Source: Takashimella koratensis
Taxonomy: Eukaryota > Basidiomycota > Tremellomycetes > Trichosporonales > Tetragoniomycetaceae
Length of the DNA: 64,000 bases
Reading direction: 5' to 3'
Assembly: GCA_003116875.1 (NCBI GenBank)
Contig: BCKT01000003.1
Coordinates: forward strand, 437,143 to 501,142
Below the pieces are notes generated by a model. It searched no databases. It was not told where the DNA came from and saw only the letters and a list, made by a program, of their open reading frames with translations. The position numbers and the translations under genes are program-made. The first letter of the stretch is position 1. Every line of letters starts with the position of its first letter. Positions 53,210-64,000 of the stretch are shown piece by piece.

Positions 53210-54353
53210 ATGGCACGCGAGACATCTGCTACCCCCGGGCTCACAGAGTCCACCGCGCTCGTCGTGTATGGGTCGGCCCGAGAACACACCCCAAAGCGAG
53301 ACGGTGAGTTTGAGCCTGGATGGACAACTGCGCCAATGGTGTCGCAGCTGATCAAAGCGTGATATCAAGTCAGCGTGAACGTCCCGTACCCGAGCCCACC
53401 GTCTTCAGGTCCGCGCAATGTCGGTGCTTCCCGTTTCGCCGCTCTCACTTCACCAAGCACTCCGTCGCGCCGTGGAGGAAGAGAGAGTCAAGGCTTGCTG
53501 ATCTCATCGAATGACGGGATGGATGTTGATGAACCGGACCATGATCTAGAGGTAAGTCCAGTCTCAACGGTAAATGATACACTTCCAGTATCCAGCTGAC
53601 ACGCTTCCAGATCCAGGTCATCAAGGCTCCAAGGGAATCGGCCAGCGAGAGCGAGAACGGTACACCAGCCCTTGTCGCTCTTACCGCTCTCGCGCTGCAC
53701 CTACGACGAACTCAAAAGCCTCCCTTCCGCGCCCCATCGAACCTAGTGTCCACATCTTCGACCGCAGGGTCATCGACAATCATGAAGCGGAGGGGAAAAC
53801 GCGCACTAGACGGTGTGGATCCGATCGATTCTATCGAACCTGCAAATATCATCACCCTGGACATCGACGACTATAGAGGGGAAGATGAAGAAAACAACAA
53901 CGAGGACGACGATGATCTGATCGTTCTTGATTCTTCTCCACCGATCAAGCGCCCTCGACCAGCCGCCGATGACAGCGATGTGGTATCCATCGATGTAGAG
54001 GCGTTCGAGCAGGCCATCGAGGCAAGACAGGCGCTAGAGTATGGTAAGCGGGCGCGGATCGCGCGTCGAGCGCTTGGAGAAGACAAGGCGACGGCGATCT
54101 TGGGTGAGTTCTGGTCTTGGAGCTGGAGACGCAATGCTTGATTGATGGGTCGAGTCAAGCTAATTATGAACCAGAGATTCGACTCAACTCGCCTTTGACT
54201 GCTTTCATAAAGCCGAAGAACGGCGGACAGAAGACGTGGGCGGTCGCAGCTAGGGAGCTGGGTTTGAGCGGGAGTGAAGCGGGGAACGTGCAGCTGTGGG
54301 ACGAGTATGTCTGTAAGAGGTTGAGAGAAGTGGTCGAGGGGGCAATGTTCTAG
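53210..54353 (+). CDS. Unknown acidic protein, probably nuclear
   Basis: Four or more exons; start MARETSATPGLTESTALVVY at 53210. The first intron ends at the AAG before TCAGCGTG, giving KRDVSVNVPYPSPPSSGPRN. The N-terminal half is Ser/Pro-rich (SRFAALTSPSTPSRRGGRES). An acidic middle follows (DIDDYRGEDEENNNEDDDDL, then LIVLDSSPPIKRPRPAADD with KRPRP as a possible nuclear signal), and a helical part with VSIDVEAFEQAIEARQALEY and GKRARIARRALGEDKATAIL. The last exon is ordered: IRLNSPLTAFIKPKNGGQKT, WAVAARELGLSGSEAGNVQL and WDEYVCKRLREVVEGAMF. No family is recognised. About 290 residues. The SSPPIKR and IDVE segments resemble SUMO-interacting-type acidic motifs only loosely. Confidence 0.6.
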
Positions 54354-54649
54354 CAGCGCCGTTGTGGGAGGGAAAATGTGAGTAGAGGAGCGGTTCCTGC
54401 AGACTGATATGAGACGTGTATGAAGGAAAACTGCAGGGGACGGCAATAATGGCATAGCACAGACCCAGGACACAAGGAAGGCGAGCATACAAAACAGGTA
54501 GGAAGGGGTTGAGTCATTACTCGCCAATACAGATACTCGAAACCATATCATATGAATACACTGAAGTCGCGAACGATCTCGAACCAGTACACCAGTACAG
54601 AGGGTAAAAGGGAGGAGGACAAGAGAAAATCCGACGTATTGAGTCCTCG

Positions 54650-56712
54650 TCACACCCAGTTGGCAAAACGCCATACGATAGGAAGACCACTGACTACCGT
54701 GTGCACGACGGTGCGGACGAGCCCACGCCCTTGCTGATCTGGAGCGCCGGGGACGACGTGAAGATGAACGCCTGGGATCCAGCTCATCCCCGGGACCCAC
54801 TTGAGCCTCTGCACCGCGCCCCAGAAGATATCCATCTCAATCCGACTGTGCGTCAGCGGTAACGCCGCCGAGGCACGCGTAACTGTCGCGTGTAGCGTGA
54901 CGGAGAAAGCGCCAGGAGTCTCGGGCCGAGTCGGCGCGCCGTCCTGAGAAGTGAGAGCGGGCGCGTTGGCCCGATTAACGTCGATAGGCCGAGGACGGCG
55001 GGATCGAGGCGCATAGGGAGGGACGTAGTCGTAGTTGGGCTCAGAAAAGGGAGTACACGTCCCGTCGTATGAGGTTTTTGGGTACGAGACTTCGTGAAGC
55101 TGGGGCAGTGTGAGTGACTGGTTAGGGGGCAGAAAGAAGGAGCAGTGAGAGACAACACTGACTTGATCATCATCGTCAACAGATAGATCGAGCTGGCGTT
55201 GGTCGTGAGAATCGTTCTTGGACTCGTTGGTAGGTTCGTCGATGCTCTCATCTTCTGTGGTAATGGGGCCAGGTCCACTCTTGGCATTAGCCGTGATCGT
55301 CTCAAACGGAGCTGGCGTCGGGATCGCCTGAATAGTTGTCAGTCCAGCCTTCCGCATGATATCGTTTCCACCTATACTCACCACCTCCTTTTCCTCGGGC
55401 ACTTGGGCGCCTCGCTTGCGCTGCGGCTCATCGCGCTCGTCAACTTCGTGTAGGTTTGCGATCTCAACATCAGCCGCTCGCAGGCCCTGGGGTTCAATCT
55501 CGTGTCGCAACCCATTCTGCCTGACCTCTCGTTCGGGTGGAGGTGTTATCGGGAGAACGTGGTGGGAATCAGCTGGCGGGGTCAGAGCCGTGTCTTCCTC
55601 TAACGTGGGCTGGACGTCGAGAACTTTGCTGGAGGCGTGCAAGTGCCCACCGTCGATATCGTCTCCATGCTCGAGGTGCGTGCTTGCGGTCGCTGGGCTG
55701 AGGCTGTCTGATTCGCTTCGGGTCTGGCTGAGGCTACGGCCGCGCGGGTGCTCGGCGTCGGCGTCTGCGATGCTTTGAGCGGTGCTCCCGGCAGACGTGG
55801 CCTTGATGTGCCCGTGTGCCGAGATGCGACCGAGACTTGCGCGGTGCGGGCGCGGCTGGTTGGTGAATGACGTGGCGGTAGGCGACGCGTGAGCCGGGGG
55901 TGGAGGCACAAAGACAATCCCTTTGCCCGAGACGGAACGGAGGACGGTAGGCTGGTGTAACCGCGGCAACGACTTGGAGTTTGATAACCCCTGAGTAGAG
56001 ATGGTGGACACGCTCTTCATTGAGCGAGGCGAGGGGGGCTCGAGGTCGTATCGCGTCGGCGTGGACACGGGTTTGCCAAGTGCCAGCGCGTCCGGGTTGC
56101 GGCTGGAGGTTGAGGCGCGTGGGGAGGACTCGGATGTAGCTGGGTTTGGGAAGCGGGTCGAGTGGGACGAGGTCGGCGTGCGCGGGGTTGGGACGGTAGG
56201 GCTGTTGGACCCGCTACCGTTGGCGGGGCTGTTGAATGCCGCCAAGAGCGATGTCGCGCCGAGTGGAGGCGACGCGGAGGACGTGGTGGATTCGGAATCG
56301 CTAAGTGGGGTTTAGTTGAGAAGGCAGGCTCGCGTGACTAGAGCATGGCTTACCTTCGATTGCGCAAGGGGATCGGCCGGGCACGAACAAACTCGCCAGA
56401 GACGGTCCCGTCAGCTTGGCGACCTGACGAAGGGGGGTTTTGGTCATTGGTGCTGCTCCACTCGAAATAATTGATCCCACCACCGTCGATCGAGCGTTGT
56501 CTTTTAGGCAAGCCAGAGATCTCGTCTTGCTCTGAAGGGGCATCATGTGGAGCGGGCGTGGCGGGGAGACCTTGGAGGCTGAAGTGGGTGGATGGTACTG
56601 CGATGCCGATAGGTGCTGCGCCGAAGAGGAGAGAAGGTGGGCGGGAGACACTGTGTCTGTTTTCACGAGGTGGAGAAGGGGAAAAGGGGCGCGCTGAGGG
56701 AGAGATGGACAT
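54650..56712 (-). CDS. Unknown Ser/Pro-rich protein with an aromatic C-terminal region
   Basis: Three or more exons; start MSISPSARPFSPSPPRENRH at 56712 (an in-frame ATG at 56949 adds a less plausible leader). About 650 residues. Most of it is disordered, Ser/Thr/Pro-rich with many S/T-P sites and a polyproline VFVPPPPAHASPTAT. An acidic stretch (LDLSVDDDD) marks an intron near 55165. The C-terminal 150 residues look folded: QLHEVSYPKTSYDGTCTPFS, NYDYVPPYAPRSRRPRPIDV, FSVTLHATVTRASAALPLTH and SRIEMDIFWGAVQRLKWVPG, then MSWIPGVHLHVVPGAPDQQG, LVRTVVHTVVSGLPIVWRFA and NWV. The last segment is hydrophobic enough for a membrane-associated helix but short. I do not recognise it. It is divergent from LEU4. 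Confidence 0.6.
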
Positions 56713-57103
56713 GGTGGGTGGAGTGGAAGTGTGAGAGGGAGTAGGGGTAGAGAGAGACAAAGAGGCGGCAATGTCGAGTCGAGGGATATAAAAGAAAGGG
56801 ACCGAAATGGAGAGGCGCGAGTCGAGTGGAGAGGGTAGATTGAGATGGAATGGATCTTTTTCAAGGTTTACGGTTAGGGATGGGCGGGTGGTGAGGGAGG
56901 TGAGAACAAGGTCAGCATGGGTGCATCGTGGGTACTGGCAAGGATCCATTTTTACATTTTACAGATTACAGTTGCCGATCGACCAGTGCAAGGAAACAGA
57001 GAGACACACAGACACGTCATAGAACAAGCGTAACCGTAACCGTATTCAGATAGGCCCATCATACAAACAGACATGCCTATCTCCCCGGCCCCAAGCCACA
57101 CGC

Positions 57104-57109
57104 CACGTG
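57104..57109. promoter_or_regulatory. CACGTG E-box upstream of LEU4
   Basis: CACGTG inside CCACGTGACC, 278 bp before the LEU4 start. bHLH-type site by sequence; binding is not shown. No CCGG-N4-CCGG Leu3-type site was seen. Confidence 0.3.
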
Positions 57110-57212
57110 ACCACCAAATGAATTAACGAGTCGAAGCCGTGATTCGATTTCCTTTCCTTTTCGATTTCCTTCTTTTTGCGTTTACAGTCCGATTCAACTA
57201 GTCGCTTCTATC

Positions 57213-57213
<1 letters not shown>

Positions 57214-57249
<36 letters not shown>

Positions 57250-57256
57250 CACACAC
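57214..57256. repeat. AC dinucleotide microsatellite upstream of LEU4
   Basis: AC repeat of about 17 units (57214-57248), one extra A, then four more units to 57256. It lies about 130 bp before the LEU4 start. Confidence 0.9.
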
Positions 57257-57386
57257 TCCAGCTCGACTCGGACTCAGGTACCCCGGCCCCTTTAAACCTC
57301 CCAGAGGAACCCGTGAACAGCCCATTGCCCATTGCCCATTGCCTACTACCTACTGCCCTCCTTGACCTAGACACTACCCGCCCATC

Positions 57387-59683
<2,297 letters not shown>

Positions 59684-60277
59684 GGAGAGAGGGTTGGAAA
59701 TCAAGGCAGTGGGAAAAAAAGAGTGCACGTCTTGAACTGTAGCAGTTGAAGCAAAAGGCGTTGAGGGTAGGCCGTCATGTCCATATCGTCCATATCGTCC
59801 ATATCGTCATGTCATCCATGTCATAAGCACGAGCGATAGCAGTCTCTGTGTCTTCTGTGACGACAAATGTCAATGTCGGTCGGCGGCCGGGCAACTTGCG
59901 AGCAATGAGTCATTTGAATTGATTAGCATGAGTCGGATTAGGAGCGAAACCGCTGACCCTAATCCTTGCTAATGGATGATAAATGACTGGACTAATTTCC
60001 CCATTCGATGACAAGTTGCCGGCGCAGTCCAGGTCGGTCACCAGCCAAAACATTCATCTCCATCTTCATCCTCACCCCTTCGCCCTCGCCTTCGTCTCAT
60101 CCTACCTCCTCACCCCTTCAACCTCCTCGCGAACCTCTTACCCAAACCACCCAGTGTACACGCGCAGACCTCGGAACCCAAAGGAACTGCACCGATACCA
60201 ACGACGCCAAGTCGGTGAAAAAATAAAGCAGTGACGAGTGTCGAGATTGAGATTGCCCCGTCGGCTTGTCACCAAGC
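59684..60277. other. Intergenic region between LEU4 and SHR3
   Basis: About 590 bp. It holds the LEU4 3' end, three 9-bp repeats at 59781-59807 and the SHR3 promoter, with a C/T-rich tract at 60050-60120. Confidence 0.5.
59781..59807. repeat. Three tandem CCATATCGT units
   Basis: Three exact 9-bp units, about 100 bp after the LEU4 stop. Short minisatellite in the likely 3' UTR. Confidence 0.8.
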
Positions 60278-61411
60278 ATGGTCTGGAGAACTATCCTGAT
60301 CACGTTCACGACGTGTTTCCTCTTGGGTGAGCTGATCTTCCTATTTTTTCCCGGTCCATCTCATGTCCCTACACAGCTGTGGTGATATCAGTCGTGGTGG
60401 TCCACTTACCCACCGGACCGGGTTGGATGTGGCCGACGGGCTCCGGGTCGGATCGAATCTTCTAGCTCTCACCACAGCCAGCTAACCCGCTTTGCAGGAA
60501 CGACGTTCACCCACTGGATCGCAGACCACAATGTACTTTGGCGATCGCCGTTGACCGCGGATGCGCTGCTCCAAAGCATGACATACTACTCCCTCCTCGG
60601 CTCGGGCCCGCCGGGCCTGGGGTGGGTGTATATCGCCGTAGGGACACTCGGTGTCCTCGCGGTCGGAGGGAGGCTCGTAGCTGGTTGGAGAGGGACAGAG
60701 GGGCGAGGTGGTGAAGTCTTGTTTGATGGCGGGAGTGTCGGTGAGTCAGGTGTTTGACGGGCGACGATTCGGTCTTACAGTTATGGAGTGGATAGCTGAC
60801 AACAACGGTGCAGTCCTTCTCGCAGGGATCACGTACAATCAAGCCGTAGAAGTGTTCCCAAGTGAGTGGAACAAGAGATTTGCTCCTATGATTGGCCCAG
60901 TGCTCACTGTCCCCTAGCGATCACCATGATTCCGTCGCCTCTGCCGGCCGACGTCGTTTCGCACCCGCTCTACCCGGGCCTTTCTACTGCTGTCCGGGAT
61001 TTGGCAAACGACAACGTCATCACCGCTGTCATGCTCACCGGCGTCCTCCTCCTTCAGGTATGTATTGGGATAGGACTGCGTGACATATGCAACAGTGGAT
61101 CGTGTATGGCTAATATCTCACAGGCCGGCCGGTACTACTCTGCTCGCACATCGTCGACCTCTCTCCCCCCTTCGGTCAACTCGTCGTACCGGTCGTCTCC
61201 TATTGGTGACGCCGAGGGCGATTCGTCTACCACTGGCGAGCCGAGGGCCCGGAGCTCCTCTTTCATCAAACGAGCCGGGACACCTTATCGCGAGCTGACC
61301 GAGGAAGAGGCTTTTGAACTCGCCGAAATGTCTCATACCGAGGCGGCCGAAGTCCTCCAGGCATCTGGAGTCACCCCTAAATCGAAGAGCAGCAGGTCCA
61401 AGAGGCGATAG
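60278..61411 (+). CDS. SHR3: Shr3-type ER packaging chaperone for amino acid permeases
   Basis: ER membrane protein that helps fold and package amino acid permeases into COPII vesicles. The spliced protein starts MVWRTILITFTTCFLLGTTF, a first membrane segment followed by THWIADHNVLWRSPLTADAL, which matches the luminal loop of the Shr3 family. Then come LQSMTYYSLLGSGPPGLGWV, YIAVGTLGVLAVGGRLVAGW (second segment), LFDGGSVVLLAGITYNQAVE (third) and TAVMLTGVLLLQAGRYYSAR (fourth), with LPADVVSHPLYPGLSTAVRD between. Four membrane spans and a cytosolic C-terminal tail agree with Shr3/Psh3. The tail (Ser/Arg-rich, ending KSSRSKRR) would face the coat. Four exons; the intron after GGSV restores VLLAG in frame. 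It lies 256 bp before HIS3, convergent. Relevance: two other amino-acid genes are close, but chance is enough to explain this. Confidence 0.85.
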
Positions 61412-61666
61412 AATATCCCAGGTGCTCTCCATGTTTGCGCATACAACCTCATTTACACACACGCACCGTTGATAGCTTCAACTCATCACATATCCTCAAG
61501 GTCTGCAGTATGGGAAGATGTACATGCAATTTCTAGGAAGGCTGGGTGGTAATGAGAACCAAATATCGGCCATGAGGGAAGACGAACCGGGATATATAGG
61601 ACTGAACGGGAAAGAGGGGAAAGGGAACAGGGCTGCTCGTCGACGCGGGGCGACAGCCTTGAAGGA

Positions 61667-62580
61667 TTAGATGGCGAGAACACCCTTGGTGCTGGGCACG
61701 TCGTCGCTGCCAGTCTGGGTAACGGCCATGCGGATTGCAAGAGCGAGCGCCTTGAACGCAGCCTCAGCGCTGTACCAGAGTCAGCGTGGTTCATTGGTGA
61801 TGCTCAATCAATGCAAGTTTCACGTACATGTGGTGGTTGTTCTCGCCCTTGATGAGGTCGATGTGGAGGGTGACGCCTGCGGCAAACGCGAATGATTGCA
61901 ACAGGTGGGAAACCATCTCGGTGGACACTAGTAAAAAGTTAAACGAATGTTCTGGCTCGGCATCGGATAGTGGATCAAGATTGTACTCACAGTCTCCAAC
62001 CTTCTCACGGGTAAAGGGGAGGTGGCAGACAAAGAATGGGCGGGAAGAGATGTCGATGACGGCGCGGGCGAGCGACTGAATGAGAAGGGTGTGTGTTAGT
62101 AACTGGTTCGCATCGGGCGACTGCTCAACCCGATGAAAGACACAGTCTTTCTTACTGACCTCGTCGAGAGGAGCGTAGGCATACCCGTACCGCTTAATAC
62201 CCTTCCTCTCTCCCAAAGCCTTCTTGAACGCCTCACCAAGCGCGAGCGCACAATCCTCGGCAGAGTGGTGGTCGTCAATGTGCAAGTCGCCGGCGCAGTT
62301 GAGAGTGAGCGACATACCTCCGTGCTTGGCAAGCGCGGTGAACATCTGGACGCAAAGAACGGAGAACGAGATGTCAGTATACTTGAGGGGAAGATGGCTG
62401 ACGAAGGGAGATAGAGATATGGAAGCGCTGATCGACTCAACGTACGTGGTCGAGGAAACCGATACCGGTGTGGACGTCGATCACCTGGGGCTTGACACCA
62501 GGAACAACGTCGAGTCCTATCGTGCACGAGATCTGAGTCTCGCTTGTCTTGCGCTCGACAGTGGCTACACGGTCGGTCAT
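61667..62580 (-). CDS. HIS3: Imidazoleglycerol-phosphate dehydratase
   Basis: Removes water from imidazole glycerol phosphate, the sixth step of histidine synthesis; a Mn-dependent enzyme that forms 24-mers. The start MTDRVATVERKTSETQISCT at 62580 leads to IDVHTGIGFLDHMFTALAKH, then LNCAGDLHIDDHHSAEDCAL (the DDHHSAED metal motif), GIKRYGYAYAPLDESLARAV, SRPFFVCHLPFTREKVGDLS, TEMVSHLLQSFAFAAGVTLH and LIKGENNHHIAEAAFKALAL, ending with a TAA at 61667. All histidine ligands of the two metal sites are present (LDHM, DDHH, ENNHH). Length is about 205 residues, slightly short of yeast His3 (220), normal for fungi. Five introns. Divergent from the gene at 62858; the shared 277 bp contains a TCACGTGA palindrome. 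Confidence 0.97.
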
Positions 62581-62705
62581 GGTGAGATGTGTGAGGGTGA
62601 GGCGAAGGGTGGAGAGGTCGAGCGGGCGGCTAGCACGTTGAGGGATTGACAAACGACTCATTTCAATCCGCGAGTTATCTTTTTTTTCTATAGTGACATG
62701 GAGCA

Positions 62706-62713
62706 TCACGTGA
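62706..62713. promoter_or_regulatory. TCACGTGA palindrome between HIS3 and the MAU2-like gene
   Basis: Perfect TCACGTGA in the 277-bp divergent promoter, 126 bp from the HIS3 start and 145 bp from the other. The same octamer is found before PUP2. Confidence 0.35.
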
Positions 62714-62857
62714 TCGACGGAGTGAACCAATCTGATCGTTGTTGATGCAATCTCCTCTCGTCCCCTCCTCATCCTCATCCACCACCCATGTCTCCTAAAG
62801 ACCACTCATCAGACCAAAGCCGTCCTCAGATTCCTGCCTGAACCTCCTATCGCCGAT

Positions 62858-64000
62858 ATGAGCGGGCAGGGGCAACACCCCTGGCCGCCGATGAGCCACC
62901 CGAGCCCCGCACAGCGCCCCATCACCTCTCAACCGATCTCATCACTTACTCCTCCGACGAAACGACCCCTCGAGACATCGCTCCAGAGCTCATTTCCTAC
63001 CCAGGCCATCCCACTTACATCCCTTCCCATCCCTACTCTCATTCCACCGGCACTTCCTCCGAGCCACATCCACGACGAGAAGAGGCGCCGCGTCTCTGAA
63101 CCGGGCCGAAGCTCCGCCCATACTCCCTCCCACCCCGCTATAGCCGCCACCACCATCCCACCTAACACCCCCTTGATCTATCATATCGCAGTCTCCGCTC
63201 ACCACTCTGCCTCTTTTCATTACCAACAAACCTTTGTCCCCTCGTCGCTTTACATTCCAACCGACAGATCATGCCCGCCCCTGCCGAGATACACCGCCAA
63301 CGGGACCGAGCAATTTGCTCACGACCCTGATGCAAGCCACAAGGCTTTTGGGTTGCTCCTGCTCTCACTCGATCTTCTCAGGATTGGTCTCGGCTTCACA
63401 GGGCTCTCTGATCGGGAAAAAGTCGCTTTCGGAGCAGAATTCTCAAAAGTCGCTCTCAAAGTCTTGGAAAGCTTAGAGTCAATGAGTCGGCTGCATGGGC
63501 TCGCAGAACATGTGGATACTGCGAGGATTAAAGAGGATCTTGAGCAAGTCGTAGCCAAGTCGGTGAGTTGATACTTTAAGCGGATCGGTTTGACACAACT
63601 GACAGATACAGCTCGCTATTTGTCAGCGAAATACGTACCTTCGTGTTCAACTGCACGAGTTGGAGATGGCCAGCGCTCGGGTCGCTTTTCAGCAAGTGAG
63701 CCAAATTTCGCTTTGCCAATCTCGTGATGCTAACCCTCCATCCAGGAAAAGCCGAACCAAGGCAAGCGTATCATCCGGCAAGCACTGTCTGCTGCGACAA
63801 GGTACGTCTGCAAAGATCGAATTGAAGAGATACTGACGTCCATGTGAAGTGGGAGTGATGTCAGCCATCGTTATTCCTTGTTCTTTCTCCTCATGGAGAA
63901 GACGGAAACTTCTTCGCCGACGGACTTTCTCACTGCCGCAAATGAACTCGAGGTGCGTGCATGCTCATGCTACCTAGACAGTTGCCAGTGCTCATTTCTG
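62858..64000 (+). CDS. Partial gene, possibly MAU2/SCC4 cohesin-loader subunit
   Basis: Starts MSGQGQHPWPPMSHPSPAQR and is cut by the window end. The N-terminal 110 residues are Pro/Ser-rich with a basic DEKRRRVSEP. The next part is helical: ASHKAFGLLLLSLDLLRIGL, REKVAFGAEFSKVALKVLES, TARIKEDLEQVVAKS, then LRVQLHELEMASARVAFQQE, GKRIIRQALSAAT and HRYSLFFLLMEKTETSSPTD. The alternation of ARIKEDLEQ (TPR-like) and GKRIIRQAL...HRYSLFFLL resembles MAU2/Scc4, the TPR partner of Scc2 that loads cohesin on chromosomes. The match is by helix spacing and a few residues only, not by a diagnostic motif, so I hold it loosely; another TPR-type protein is as likely. Introns at about 63564, 63700 and 63800 keep the frame. 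Confidence 0.5.

Noticed and set aside
57073..57126. 17-codon upstream ORF before LEU4
   Set aside because: Its place in the LEU4 transcript is unknown and its sequence has no leader-peptide features such as a leucine run.

Overview
The window is nuclear DNA of a basidiomycete yeast-like fungus, most likely Agaricomycotina and close to Tremellomycetes. The genes are packed, on both strands, and cut by many 50-70 bp GT-AG introns with CTGAC/CTAAC branch sites just before the acceptor. The set includes a class IV chitin synthase, a CaMKK/Ssp1-type kinase with a long RP insert and a Shr3-type ER chaperone. The placement is inferred from gene structure and protein families only. No bacterial, viral or transposon genes, CRISPR arrays, rRNA or convincing tRNA genes were found.

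Layout. 0-3 kb: an RNF216-type RBR E3 ubiquitin ligase (minus). 3.8-8 kb: a tandem pair of unrecognised paralogues (minus) built from a two-part module, a short aromatic/helical segment followed by a six-cysteine zinc-cluster-like motif. The left copy has lost its second module. 8.4-10.2 kb: a short telomere-like repeat and the proteasome alpha5 gene. 10.3-15.5 kb: a single-exon unknown gene and a hexokinase with micro-exons. 17-23 kb: a BTB protein and a CaMKK-like kinase. 23.5-27.7 kb: a Zn2Cys6 transcription factor with a 6-bp exon inside its zinc cluster. 29-35.4 kb: a divergent TRM61/importin-11 (KAP120) pair. 35.9-37.3 kb: an acidic nuclear-type unknown. 38.1-42.8 kb: chitin synthase. 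44.3-48.5 kb: a divergent pair of VPS2 (ESCRT-III) and an ER thioredoxin-domain membrane protein. 49.8-50.3 kb: a 78-aa Gly/Tyr/Met-rich protein in five exons. 50.6-56.7 kb: an unknown, prefoldin 6 and two more unknowns. 57.4-64 kb: LEU4, SHR3, HIS3 and the start of a possible MAU2/SCC4-like gene.

Most genes are housekeeping (protein turnover and folding, tRNA modification, nuclear import, membrane traffic, cell wall, leucine and histidine synthesis, sugar phosphorylation) and do not form a pathway cluster. Several share short divergent promoters: TRM61/KAP120, VPS2/TMX-like, HIS3/MAU2-like. CACGTG-type E-boxes lie upstream of PUP2, LEU4 and HIS3. The least explained element is the zinc-cluster paralogue pair at 3.8-8 kb, which shows an internal module duplication, a gene duplication and decay of one module. 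Intron boundaries were read by eye.
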